From: Bacillota bacterium
GTDB lineage: Bacteria > Bacillota_I > Bacilli_A > Erysipelotrichales > Erysipelotrichaceae
Reading direction: 5' to 3'
NCBI GenBank assembly: GCA_023426935.1
Contig: JAEZBR010000076.1
Coordinates: forward strand, 1 to 17,514
Length of the DNA stretch: 17,514 bases
A program made the position numbers and the translations under genes. The notes below the pieces were generated by a model. It saw only the letters and a list, made by a program, of their open reading frames with translations. It searched no databases and had not been told where the DNA came from. How positions within the stretch are numbered: the first letter of the stretch is position 1; each line of letters starts with the position of its first letter. Positions 1 to 6,944 of this stretch are shown in pieces.

Positions 1-9
1 AATAAATAT

Positions 10-33
10 CCACCAGCTTAGCTGGTGGTTTTT
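10..33 (+). repeat. Hairpin at transposase-distal IS end, terminator-like
   Basis: Perfect stem ccaccagc (10-17) with gctggtgg (21-28), loop tta, followed on the plus strand by five T. It lies downstream of the tnpA stop and is the natural candidate for the right-end recognition hairpin of the IS. In the plus direction it also has the form of an intrinsic terminator, so it could instead belong to a gene left of the window. Confidence 0.55.
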
Positions 34-106
34 CATATGCGCCTATAAGGCTCTAATACTGGCCGCGCCCTAACAGGCGCTTTTATACGGCTCGTCACTT
101 GCATTT

Positions 107-568
107 CTATCGTCTACTGCCCGTAAACGGGCTGCCAGGTATTGGAATCGATAACTGTTCTCCCATCTTATCTTCTTCCAACTGATTCCTTATATACTCT
201 TTTATCTTCTTTTCATTCTTCCCTACTGTATCCACATAATAACCTCTACACCAGAACTCCCGATTCCGATACTTGTATTTTAATTCTCCAAACCGCTCAT
301 ACAACATTAGGCTGCTTTTCCCTTTCAAATATCCCATAAAACTTGATACGCTCATCTTAGGCGGTATCAGCACGCACATGTGAATGTGGTCAGGACACGC
401 TTCCGCTTCTATTATCTCTACCCCTTTCCACTCACAAAGTTTCCTTAGAAATTCCCCAATCTCTCTCTTTTTCTCGCCATAAAAGACCTTCCGGCGATAC
501 TTTGGTGCAAACACTATGTGATACTTACAATTCCAGGTTGTATGTGCTAGACTTCTATTGTCATTCAA
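107..568 (-). CDS. tnpA: IS200-type transposase TnpA (Y1 HUH)
   Basis: Single-strand transposase of 153 aa, full length for the family. The HUH metal-binding motif is H61-I-H63 after CPD, and the catalytic Tyr is Y125 in a helix reading KIKEYIRNQ, with Q129 as the likely third metal ligand. The N-terminal SLAHTTWNCKYHIVF block and a C-terminal DPFTGS-like tail are typical. These enzymes act as dimers, cutting hairpin ends on one strand and favouring lagging-strand template at the replication fork. The start is TTG at 566-568, because the only upstream Shine-Dalgarno (AGGAGG, complement of 576-581) is 7 nt away and in frame; a nearby ATG is out of frame. No lesion is visible, so it is probably active. 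Confidence 0.93.
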   Translation of the reverse strand: MNDNRSLAHTTWNCKYHIVFAPKYRRKVFYGEKKREIGEFLRKLCEWKGVEIIEAEACPDHIHMCVLIPPKMSVSSFMGYLKGKSSLMLYERFGELKYKYRNREFWCRGYYVDTVGKNEKKIKEYIRNQLEEDKMGEQLSIPIPGSPFTGSRR

Positions 569-641
569 AAGATGACCTCCTCTTTTCTTTAACTGCAGTA
601 ACGAGCCGCAGTTCTAGATTATCAGAGTGAGGTCATCTTTT
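567..641 (-). promoter_or_regulatory. tnpA 5' leader hairpin sequestering SD and start codon
   Basis: A perfect 13-bp inverted repeat pairs 567-579 with 629-641, and inside it a second 6-bp stem pairs 591-596 (aactgc) with 608-613 (gcagtt). Read on the minus strand this is the 5' leader of tnpA. The inner edge of the outer stem contains most of the AGGAGG ribosome binding site and two bases of the TTG start. Leader stems that block ribosome loading are known for IS200, so repression of transposase translation is the likely role. Confidence 0.7.
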
Positions 642-668
642 CTACTCATAGGTTTAACCTCTTCTATA

Positions 669-694
669 CCCCCTGACTATCAGGGGGTTTTGTT
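669..694 (+). repeat. Hairpin at transposase-proximal IS end
   Basis: Perfect stem ccccctga (669-676) with tcaggggg (680-687), loop cta, followed on the plus strand by ttttgttt. It lies upstream of tnpA and is the candidate left-end hairpin of the IS. In the plus direction it is also terminator-like, which could stop antisense transcription from entering htrA. Confidence 0.55.
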
Positions 695-701
695 TAACAA
701 G

Positions 702-731
702 AAAAACACCGCCTCAATTCGAAGCGATGTT
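702..731 (-). terminator. Intrinsic terminator of htrA
   Basis: On the minus strand AACATCGC (complement of 724-731) pairs with GCGGTGTT (complement of 705-712), with one G-U pair, followed by a T-rich TTTCTT. It starts 7 nt past the htrA stop and separates htrA from the IS. Confidence 0.75.
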
Positions 732-737
732 TGTTAA

Positions 738-1961
738 TTAAGAGTTAGTCTCTTCCAAGGTAATCGTTAAGGTACGCTGGGAAGAATTACGACTGACAAT
801 AATCGTAACCTTATCTCCAGCTGTATGACTCTTGATAATGGTCATTACTTCTGATGCCGAAGATACTTCTTTTCCATCAATAGAAACGATTCGGTCTCCG
901 CTCTTCATTCCACCCTTTGAGGCATTCGAGTTTGTATCTACACTGGAGACATATACTCCCAGTTCCGAAACGTTATATTGATAGGCCTGCTGCTGCGAGG
1001 TAACATCAGTTAACGATACACCTAATTTAAAGCGGCCGGAAACATATCCTTGATTTATCAGATCCTCAATTACGGTCTTAGCGGTATCAATCGGAATTGC
1101 GAAACCAATTCCCTCAACATCTTCGCCTGAAGATTTTGCGTTGACGATTCCGACAAGATTACCATTCATATCGAATAAGCCACCTCCGGAATTCCCTGGG
1201 TTAACCGCGGCATTAGTTTGTAATAAAGTCATGGTATTGCCACTAATGGTAATTTCCCGCGATAGAGCGGAGATAATGCCAGTGGTTACTGATCCGCCTA
1301 AAGATCCTAACGGATTTCCGATAACGACCACACTCTGTCCCGTTAAGAGATTTCCGGAATTTCCTAAGACGGCAGAAGTCAAACCTGTTGCTTCAATCTT
1401 TAAGATTGCTAAATCAGTATCAGAATCTGTTCCTACCAATGTTGCTTCATATTGCGTGCCATCAGTTGTGGTAACCGTAATTTTCTTAGCGTCTTCGATA
1501 ACATGATAATTCGTAACGATATATCCGTTCGCGGTAACAATCACACCGCTTCCGGCGCCACTAGTAACATACTTTCCTAAATAAGTACTGGTTGTTACCG
1601 ATTCGGTTGCGATTTCAACTACCGAATCAGCGACTTTACTAACTACTGATTCAACCGCCGTCTCACTAGAAGTCCCGGTATTTGCCGAAACGTTCTCTGC
1701 TGTCTCGTAGATAACCGTTTGGCTGGAACTGTTCTTATTTGTCTTGCCGTACAGGTAAGCCCCACCAAAACCTGAAGCCCCACCTAAGATCACGACTAAG
1801 GCTACGATCACGATATTTTTGGCTAGGCCTTTATTAAAATGATTGCTCTTCTTAGGAAAAGTCGACTTTAGACCTTTGCTTTCGTCATTAGGAAGCGGTT
1901 CAACTTTGATTACTTCCGGATCTTTTATTTCTTCGTTTGTTTCTTTGTTGTTCTCGTCCAT
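738..1961 (-). CDS. htrA: HtrA/DegP-family membrane-anchored serine protease with PDZ domain
   Basis: Envelope quality-control protease of 407 aa. An acidic cytoplasmic tail (1-35) and basic patch precede one TM anchor (about 50-72); a Ser/Thr-rich linker leads to the trypsin-like domain outside the membrane. The triad is H153 (TNYHV), D183 (DTDLAILK) and S258 (GNSGGGL). A C-terminal PDZ domain (about 306-400) would bind exposed C-termini of misfolded clients. The layout matches Bacillus HtrA, HtrB and YyxA; yyxA also lies near the origin in Bacillus. Start ATG has SD AAGGAG (complement of 1970-1975) at 8 nt. It follows the PASTA gene on the same strand after 76 nt with no terminator seen, so co-transcription is plausible. 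Which HtrA paralogue it is cannot be told. Confidence 0.95.
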   Translation of the reverse strand: MDENNKETNEEIKDPEVIKVEPLPNDESKGLKSTFPKKSNHFNKGLAKNIVIVALVVILGGASGFGGAYLYGKTNKNSSSQTVIYETAENVSANTGTSSETAVESVVSKVADSVVEIATESVTTSTYLGKYVTSGAGSGVIVTANGYIVTNYHVIEDAKKITVTTTDGTQYEATLVGTDSDTDLAILKIEATGLTSAVLGNSGNLLTGQSVVVIGNPLGSLGGSVTTGIISALSREITISGNTMTLLQTNAAVNPGNSGGGLFDMNGNLVGIVNAKSSGEDVEGIGFAIPIDTAKTVIEDLINQGYVSGRFKLGVSLTDVTSQQQAYQYNVSELGVYVSSVDTNSNASKGGMKSGDRIVSIDGKEVSSASEVMTIIKSHTAGDKVTIIVSRNSSQRTLTITLEETNS

Positions 1962-2037
1962 TTCAATTACTCCTTCATTACGCCTATATAATCCCTCTTG
2001 ATTGTGAAGTTGGTCTGAACAACGCCTGATAATTAAC

Positions 2038-3759
2038 TTATTTAACGATGGTTATATTGTAGGTCTGCCCTTGCGTAACACTGGTACCAAACTTGGTCTC
2101 GGAATCCGGATGAATCTGGCCTGAAGCCAAAGAATTAGAAGCTTTCGCAATGAAATTAAAATTAACGCCAGGATAGTTGTTCGCAAAATAACTACTCAGA
2201 ATCGATACGGTCTCATCATAACTCTTGCCTAAAAGACCCGAAGAGAAACCGACGGTAAAGGTTTTTGGATTACCCAAACTTAAGGTAAAAGTTACTGAAG
2301 TTCCTTCTTCAATCGTACTGCCGGAAGCAATCGATTGTTTATAAGCAACATCGGTTCCGTAATCACTACGATAACTTCCGTATTTGAATGAACAATATAG
2401 CCCAAGTGCGGAACATTTACTCTTAATATCACTCTTACCCCATCCTCTGAGATCAGGCATAGTTACCGCTTTTCCTTTAGATATCGTAACGGTAATAGTC
2501 GCTCCGTTAGCAATCTTTTGGCCTTCGTCGTAAGAATACTTAATAGGCTGACCGCTGGATACCGTATCGGAGAACACATAACTAAGTGAATAGGGAACGC
2601 CATAGGTCGATGCCCAAACTTTAAATTCTCCCAAAGTTGCGAATTTTTTCATGACAATCGGCCCTTTGGAAATAACTAAACTGATCACGGATTCTTCTTC
2701 CAATTCATCTCCGTTCTTTACATTAACAGAAATTATATTTCCTAAAGTTATCGTATCGTCATATTTTTCACTGAACTGAATATTCAAATTATTCTCAATA
2801 ACCCAAGCCGTAATCTCCTCGACGGTCATCTTTTCAATATTTTCCACGACAATTTTCTTGCCTTTAGAAATAACTAAGGCCACATTATCGGTTGTTGACA
2901 CTTGCGTTCCACTCTTCGCCGAAACCGATATAACTTTCCCACGTTCGATTTCGTCGGAGAATTCCGTAGTTAAAGTATATGGAATACCATATTTTTTAAA
3001 CCAAAGTTCTGCTTCGAATCGAGAATAACCGGTCATATCGACCATCGTCTGGGCTTTTAATTCACTCACTTTATATGCAACGACAATTTTAATCGGTTCT
3101 TTTCGAGAAAGTTCGCCGTACTTGTCTTGGGAAATAACCGAATACAGGGTTTCGGTACTATCGGTAAAATCAATTGTGACATTCGTTAAATAATTCGTTT
3201 TGATATAGGCGGTAACATCATCCAAATCCCAACCCAACATATTTGGTACAACAATCACTTTATCATAGTTAGGACCAGAAGAAACAACGATACTTAGGTC
3301 TTTAACTTCGCTTAATAAAGTCCCTGAAGCAACGCTTTGAGACATAACCGAATACTTCGCAATACTATCCGAATTTTCATAGCTAATTGATATACTCACT
3401 TCTTTTTCACTAGCCCAATCCTGTGCCTCAACAATTGTCTTTCCATAAAAATTCGGCACCGTCTCTTGGTTTGGTAATTGATAAATCTTGGCATAATATA
3501 AAGAACTGCAAGTTAACGCCATAATTAGAATTAACGAGATTATTAGATCGGCTCCGTTAGTTCTTTTTCTTGCTGTCTCAACTAATAAAGAAATACCGGC
3601 TATTAAGGCGACAATAATTAATAAACCCGCCAATAACCATAACTCATATTTGTTAGTTTTATTTTGTGCGAAATTATATGCAAAATAGCCGCAGGCTAAA
3701 GAGCCTAGGATCAACAAAGTCGCCAAAGAATAACTCAGTGTTTTTTTCATCGAAGACAT
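2038..3759 (-). CDS. Kinase-less multi-PASTA membrane protein
   Basis: Predicted surface protein of up to 573 aa. Three hydrophobic segments (about 8-29, 40-61, 71-90) precede a long extracytoplasmic part made of about seven PASTA-like repeats: roughly 100-162, 168-230, 237-301, 303-367, 368-430, 432-496, and a divergent one at 499-573. Several open with VPN or MPD and a following G, and close with a run such as VVSSG, VISKG or TLSLG, the usual PASTA form. PASTA domains bind muropeptides or beta-lactams in PrkC/Stk1 kinases and some penicillin-binding proteins, but no kinase, transpeptidase or other catalytic domain is present. The first ATG (3757-3759) has no SD and overlaps a TATAAT box; the fourth codon, also ATG (3748-3750, MKKTLSYS), may be the true start. 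Role unknown; a cell-wall sensor or scaffold is inference. Confidence 0.85.
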   Translation of the reverse strand: MSSMKKTLSYSLATLLILGSLACGYFAYNFAQNKTNKYELWLLAGLLIIVALIAGISLLVETARKRTNGADLIISLILIMALTCSSLYYAKIYQLPNQETVPNFYGKTIVEAQDWASEKEVSISISYENSDSIAKYSVMSQSVASGTLLSEVKDLSIVVSSGPNYDKVIVVPNMLGWDLDDVTAYIKTNYLTNVTIDFTDSTETLYSVISQDKYGELSRKEPIKIVVAYKVSELKAQTMVDMTGYSRFEAELWFKKYGIPYTLTTEFSDEIERGKVISVSAKSGTQVSTTDNVALVISKGKKIVVENIEKMTVEEITAWVIENNLNIQFSEKYDDTITLGNIISVNVKNGDELEEESVISLVISKGPIVMKKFATLGEFKVWASTYGVPYSLSYVFSDTVSSGQPIKYSYDEGQKIANGATITVTISKGKAVTMPDLRGWGKSDIKSKCSALGLYCSFKYGSYRSDYGTDVAYKQSIASGSTIEEGTSVTFTLSLGNPKTFTVGFSSGLLGKSYDETVSILSSYFANNYPGVNFNFIAKASNSLASGQIHPDSETKFGTSVTQGQTYNITIVK

Positions 3760-3785
3760 TATAACAATTAATATGCGTTTGTCCT
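3758..3785 (-). promoter_or_regulatory. Candidate promoter of the PASTA gene, leaderless transcript
   Basis: On the minus strand a perfect TATAAT (complement of 3758-3763) lies 16 bp from AGGACA (complement of 3780-3785, 4 of 6 to TTGACA). Seven bases separate TATAAT from the ATG at 3748-3750, so transcription would begin at or next to that codon. No Shine-Dalgarno is visible, which fits a leaderless mRNA. Confidence 0.5.
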
Positions 3786-3886
3786 AGTTAAACCCCACTT
3801 AAATATTAGGCGGTTAATCTAGAAATAATGGTTTTGGTGAATTGAGTTAATTACCTATGTTTTACTTAATTATACCGATGTTTTTT

Positions 3887-4058
3887 GGTGGAAAACTAAG
3901 GTGGAATCCACCATGGTTATCCACCGATTGCCAGTGAATGTGAATTCGGATAAGTTATCCCCAATATTATCCACTAAATTGAAGTTGTTAATTGCGGTGG
4001 AAAACTCTAAAAATCCTTATAAACAAAGGGTTTATATATACTTTATTGTGGTGGAAAA
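3887..4058. other. oriC: oriC upstream part: DnaA-box cluster
   Basis: The gene-free stretch 3760-4230 upstream of dnaA carries clustered DnaA-box-like 9-mers. Plus-strand boxes are TTATCCACC (3917-3925), TTATCCCCA (3955-3963) and TTATCCACT (3967-3975). Minus-strand boxes, TTTTCCACC, are at 3887-3895, 3996-4004 and 4050-4058. A palindrome of two half boxes (ggtgga / tccacc, 3900-3912) lies between them. None has the terminal ACA of the textbook box; most end in ACC. The location next to dnaA and the divergent gene orientation on the two sides support this as the replication origin. Positions 3787-3886 are AT-rich with nothing else recognisable. Confidence 0.88.
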
Positions 4059-4082
4059 CTTTTTTTCATCTCATTTTACTCA

Positions 4083-4110
4083 TAGACATTAAGTATTAAA
4101 ATGTTAGAAT
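4083..4110 (+). promoter_or_regulatory. Probable dnaA promoter (extended -10)
   Basis: TAGACA (4083-4088, 5 of 6) and TAGAAT (4105-4110, 5 of 6) are 16 bp apart, and TG precedes the -10 by one base, giving an extended -10. Transcription would start near 4117, leaving a leader of about 115 nt. It lies 25 bp past the last DnaA box (4050-4058), so DnaA autoregulation is likely from position. Confidence 0.65.
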
Positions 4111-4122
4111 GTTTTTGCGGAA

Positions 4123-4140
4123 AATCACTGAGTTGTGATT
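4123..4140 (+). other. Small inverted repeat in the dnaA leader
   Basis: aatcac (4123-4128) and gtgatt (4135-4140) form a 6-bp stem with a 6-nt loop just after the predicted transcription start. It could be a 5'-end RNA hairpin or a small operator. No family is recognised. Confidence 0.3.
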
Positions 4141-4230
4141 ATAACCAGAGAATATATTCGCCAAACTAATATCATCGTTAACCGTGTTGATACTTCGTTT
4201 TTTTTCACACCATTTGTAAGGAGAGATGTT

Positions 4231-5586
4231 ATGACTAATTTAGAAACTTATTATGCCAATAACTGGAAACAAATCGTCACCAAGATTTATGATACGAAGT
4301 ATTATGATGAAAGTGTTTTTAAACTTATTTTCGATGATACTAAGTTAGTTTCCATGTCTGATAACAAGCTAATTATCACTGCTCCGACTAATTTAGTCGT
4401 AATAATGCTCAATCAGGAGAAAACTTATATTAATACGCAGGTAAATGATTATTTCAAACCTGATACTTCTTATGACTGTCAATTTGTTTTAGATAAAGAT
4501 TACATTGCGGTCAAAGAAGCTCCCGAGAAAAATAAAGCTCTCGAATTTGTTGATGGAATCAGAGAGGATTTTACTTTTGATAATTTCGTTGTCGGTAATA
4601 GTAATAAACAAGCTCAGGCAGCAGCGGTTGCTTGTGCTTATAATCCCGGTAATTTTTATAACCCTTTGTTTATTTATGGTGATAGTGGTTTAGGTAAGAC
4701 TCATCTTTTACATGCCATTGGAAACTATCTCAAAAAGAATCATCCTGAAATGAAAGTTTTATATCTGCCTACTTATGATTTAATTTCTCGTTTTATTAAT
4801 TCTACCGGACATAATGCTCCTATTTCCGCTAGCGCATTGGCAGAAAGTATAAGTTCTGTCGATGTTCTTTTGGTTGATGATGTTCAATTTCTCTCGGGAA
4901 AAAGCAAAACAAACGATTTCTTTTTTCAAATTTATAACAATTTGGTCAATAATCGTAAACAAATCGTCATTACTTCCGATAAATCTCCTTATGAATTAAA
5001 CAGTGTTAATATCGAAGATAGGTTAGTTTCTCGCTTTTCTTCTGGTCTTACCGTAACGATTACTTCACCTGAATTTAACACTCGTTTAGAAATTCTACGT
5101 CAAAAAGTCAAGGAACAGAAAATTGGCGATGCCGGTAGTATTGACGATGCCTCTTTAGCTTATATTGCGACAAATTGTACCGGTGATGTACGTAAATTGG
5201 AAGGAATACTAAATCAATTATTATTTCATCAAATTCAATTTCCGGAAATGAATCTGAAATCTTCTTTGAAAGAGATTTTTAAAACGAATGTTGATGACGA
5301 TAAACAGGATCCTACTAAGATAATTCGTTGTGTCGGTGATTATTATCATCTAACTAAGCAACAATTACTATCCAAAAGTCGCAGTGCCAATATTGTTACC
5401 GCTAGACATATTGCAATGTATCTATGTCGTAAGAAACTTGATCTTCCGTTTAGTAAGATTGGTCAATATTTCAATAATTGTGATCATACAACCGTAATTT
5501 CGGCTTGTAACAAGATTGCTAAATTGGAAAAAGAAGATGCCCAGTATGCCGCAGCTATTAAAGAAATTGATTCCCGTTTAAATTGA
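4231..5586 (+). CDS. dnaA: Chromosomal replication initiator protein DnaA
   Basis: AAA+ initiator of 451 aa that binds oriC boxes, forms an ATP-dependent filament, melts the origin and loads the helicase. Domain I is about 1-80, a short linker follows, and domain III carries Walker A GDSGLGKT (150-157), Walker B LLVDD (D216, D217), sensor 1 TSD (248-250), a candidate Arg finger R268 and sensor 2 R321. Domain IV (about 357-451) is the helix-turn-helix DNA-binding domain with R392 and the signature DHTTV (418-422). The residue before this signature, usually Arg, is C417. The start is ATG 4231 with SD AAGGAGA (4218-4224); the longer frame from GTG 4135 lacks an SD and adds residues unlike DnaA. 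Confidence 0.98.
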   Translation: MTNLETYYANNWKQIVTKIYDTKYYDESVFKLIFDDTKLVSMSDNKLIITAPTNLVVIMLNQEKTYINTQVNDYFKPDTSYDCQFVLDKDYIAVKEAPEKNKALEFVDGIREDFTFDNFVVGNSNKQAQAAAVACAYNPGNFYNPLFIYGDSGLGKTHLLHAIGNYLKKNHPEMKVLYLPTYDLISRFINSTGHNAPISASALAESISSVDVLLVDDVQFLSGKSKTNDFFFQIYNNLVNNRKQIVITSDKSPYELNSVNIEDRLVSRFSSGLTVTITSPEFNTRLEILRQKVKEQKIGDAGSIDDASLAYIATNCTGDVRKLEGILNQLLFHQIQFPEMNLKSSLKEIFKTNVDDDKQDPTKIIRCVGDYYHLTKQQLLSKSRSANIVTARHIAMYLCRKKLDLPFSKIGQYFNNCDHTTVISACNKIAKLEKEDAQYAAAIKEIDSRLN

Positions 5587-5716
5587 TCCACCGCTTCCAC
5601 CAATTTTATTAACAAGGAAAATTGGTCAAAATACAAGTATAAATAAGCATATTTTCACTTTATCCACCTTATTAACCGTCATTATTAGTATTGTATTATG
5701 TTATTATTAAATAATT
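5584..5716 (+). other. oriC: oriC downstream part: DnaA boxes and AT-rich unwinding candidate
   Basis: Between dnaA and dnaN lie a weak box TGATCCACC (5584-5592, overlapping the dnaA stop), a half box CTTCCACC (5594-5601) and a strong one, TTATCCACC (5660-5668). After the strong box and a few GC bases (ccg, 5676-5678) comes an almost pure AT stretch (5681-5716) with TTA/ATT at about 3-base spacing. A box, then a short GC step, then 3-periodic AT-rich DNA is the layout of the B. subtilis basal unwinding system with DnaA-trios. A perfect 9-bp inverted repeat (accaatttt 5599-5607, aaaattggt 5618-5626) also lies here; it lacks a T tract, so I do not call it a terminator. Confidence 0.65.
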
Positions 5717-5730
5717 GAAGGAGGCCAATT

Positions 5731-6855
5731 ATGTACTTCAAAATATCTCGAAACAAATTATCAGAACTTATCAGTGTGGCTAGTAAAGCAATTTCACCTA
5801 ATTCGCCGATAGCATCATTATCCGGAATTAAATTTGACATCTATCAGGATTCAATTGAACTTACCGGATCCGACAACGATATCTCAATTAAAGTCAGTGC
5901 TAAAAAAGGTGATGATTTCACTTATGAAGTAAAAGAAACCGGAAGCATCGTAATTAATAAAAACTATATTACGGAGATAATTCGTAAGATTGACAGTGAT
6001 ATAGTTGAAATTGAAGTAACAGACGGGAATCTAGCAAAAATTACCGGTAATGCCGCAATGTTTGAAATTAACGGTTATTCTGCAGGTGAATATCCTTTAA
6101 TTGATTTTACAGAACCAGAAAAGAAATTTAATATTGAAGGAAAAGTACTGAAAAAATTAGTAGATCAAACTTATTTTGCGACCAGTGTTCAAGAAGCTAG
6201 ACCGGCTTTATCCGGAATTAATTTCTCTTGCGATCCTTCAGGTCTAAGAGTTGTAGCAACCGATAGTTATCGTTTAGCAAAGAAAAAATTAGAATTAGGA
6301 ATTCCGTATGATTTCAATGTTACGATTTTAGCAAAAAGTTTGATTGATATTTCGCGCACGTTTGCGGAACAAGATAAAATAAGTTTTGCTCTTTCCGAAC
6401 AAAAAGCGCAATTCCGCAGTGAAAATACAGTTATTCAGACTAGATTGATTGAAGGAACTTATCCGGATACTTCTAAATTTGTTCCCAATAGTTTTGATTA
6501 CGAATTAATATTATCTTCCAAGGATTTATTAAAGGCTCTCGACAGTTTTGCTTTTATGAAGAATGAAAATGATCAATTTGCGATTGTTAAGTTGAATTTA
6601 TCTTCGTCTGAAATAATAATGAGTGCTAAGAGTCAAGAAATAGGATCCGCCGTCGTTAAACTACCATTTGATGAATATAAAGGCGAATCATTAGAAATAT
6701 CTTTCTCTGCAAAGTATATGCAGGAAGCAGTTTCCGGATTAGGTTCAGAAAAAATCAAAATTCGTTTTGCCGGAGCGATGAAGCCGTTTGTCTTAACCAC
6801 AATCGACGATAATACCTCCTTACAATTGGTATTACCGGTAAGAACTTTTAATTAA
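5731..6855 (+). CDS. dnaN: DNA polymerase III beta sliding clamp
   Basis: Ring-shaped processivity clamp, 374 aa, a normal length. Three repeated clamp domains are expected at about 1-125, 130-245 and 247-374. Family features seen include the N-terminal MYFKISRNKL strand, the RPALSGINF segment near 155, the ATDSYRLAKKK segment near 175-185, and a C-terminal PVRTFN. The C-terminal tail forms part of the pocket that binds clamp-interacting peptides of polymerases and MutS-like proteins. Start ATG has SD AAGGAGG (5718-5724) at 6 nt. It lies 144 nt after dnaA across the downstream oriC part and is followed by a strong terminator, so it ends the dnaA-dnaN transcription unit. Confidence 0.97.
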   Translation: MYFKISRNKLSELISVASKAISPNSPIASLSGIKFDIYQDSIELTGSDNDISIKVSAKKGDDFTYEVKETGSIVINKNYITEIIRKIDSDIVEIEVTDGNLAKITGNAAMFEINGYSAGEYPLIDFTEPEKKFNIEGKVLKKLVDQTYFATSVQEARPALSGINFSCDPSGLRVVATDSYRLAKKKLELGIPYDFNVTILAKSLIDISRTFAEQDKISFALSEQKAQFRSENTVIQTRLIEGTYPDTSKFVPNSFDYELILSSKDLLKALDSFAFMKNENDQFAIVKLNLSSSEIIMSAKSQEIGSAVVKLPFDEYKGESLEISFSAKYMQEAVSGLGSEKIKIRFAGAMKPFVLTTIDDNTSLQLVLPVRTFN

Positions 6856-6880
6856 AATTAAGTAGTAAAATATCTCAATA

Positions 6881-6907
6881 AAATAGCCCTCAAAAAGGGC
6901 TATTTTT
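6881..6907 (+). terminator. Intrinsic terminator after dnaN
   Basis: Perfect 10-bp stem aaatagccct (6881-6890) with agggctattt (6896-6905), loop caaaa, and a T run of five (6903-6907) that overlaps the stem base. It separates dnaA-dnaN from the following unit. Confidence 0.88.
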
Positions 6908-6908
6908 G

Positions 6909-6917
6909 TGGTAAAAT
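6909..6917 (+). promoter_or_regulatory. Candidate extended -10 promoter for yaaA-recF-gyrBA-serS
   Basis: TGGTAAAAT is an extended -10 (TGn followed by TAAAAT) directly after the dnaN terminator and about 28 bp before the yaaA start. No good -35 is seen, which extended -10 promoters tolerate. It would give a short leader carrying the AAGGAG site (6930-6935). Confidence 0.45.
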
Positions 6918-6944
6918 ATTAGGGTATGGAAGGAGCTAAAAAAA

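Larger units (their letters stand above)
10..687 (-). mobile_element. IS200/IS605-family insertion sequence (IS200 type, tnpA only)
   Basis: A single Y1 HUH transposase gene lies between two short perfect hairpins with 8-bp arms and 3-nt loops, at 10-28 and 669-687. The hairpin-to-hairpin length of about 680 bp suits an IS200-type element without an accessory tnpB gene. Such elements move as single strands, recognise subterminal hairpins, and have no terminal inverted repeats or target duplication. The limits given are the outer edges of the hairpins; the true cleavage sites lie some bases outside and cannot be fixed without an empty-site comparison. The element sits just beyond the htrA terminator, so it disrupts no visible gene. 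It appears intact. Confidence 0.8.

Noticed and set aside
1141..1506. Plus-strand frame opposite htrA
   Set aside because: Shadow of the htrA coding strand; no SD and no recognisable protein.
3901..4092. Small plus-strand reading frame in the origin
   Set aside because: It runs through the DnaA boxes, starts at GTG without an SD, and its product looks like translated box repeats.
4135..4230. Longer DnaA from a GTG at 4135
   Set aside because: No Shine-Dalgarno, the extra 32 residues do not resemble DnaA, and ATG 4231 has AAGGAGA at the right distance.
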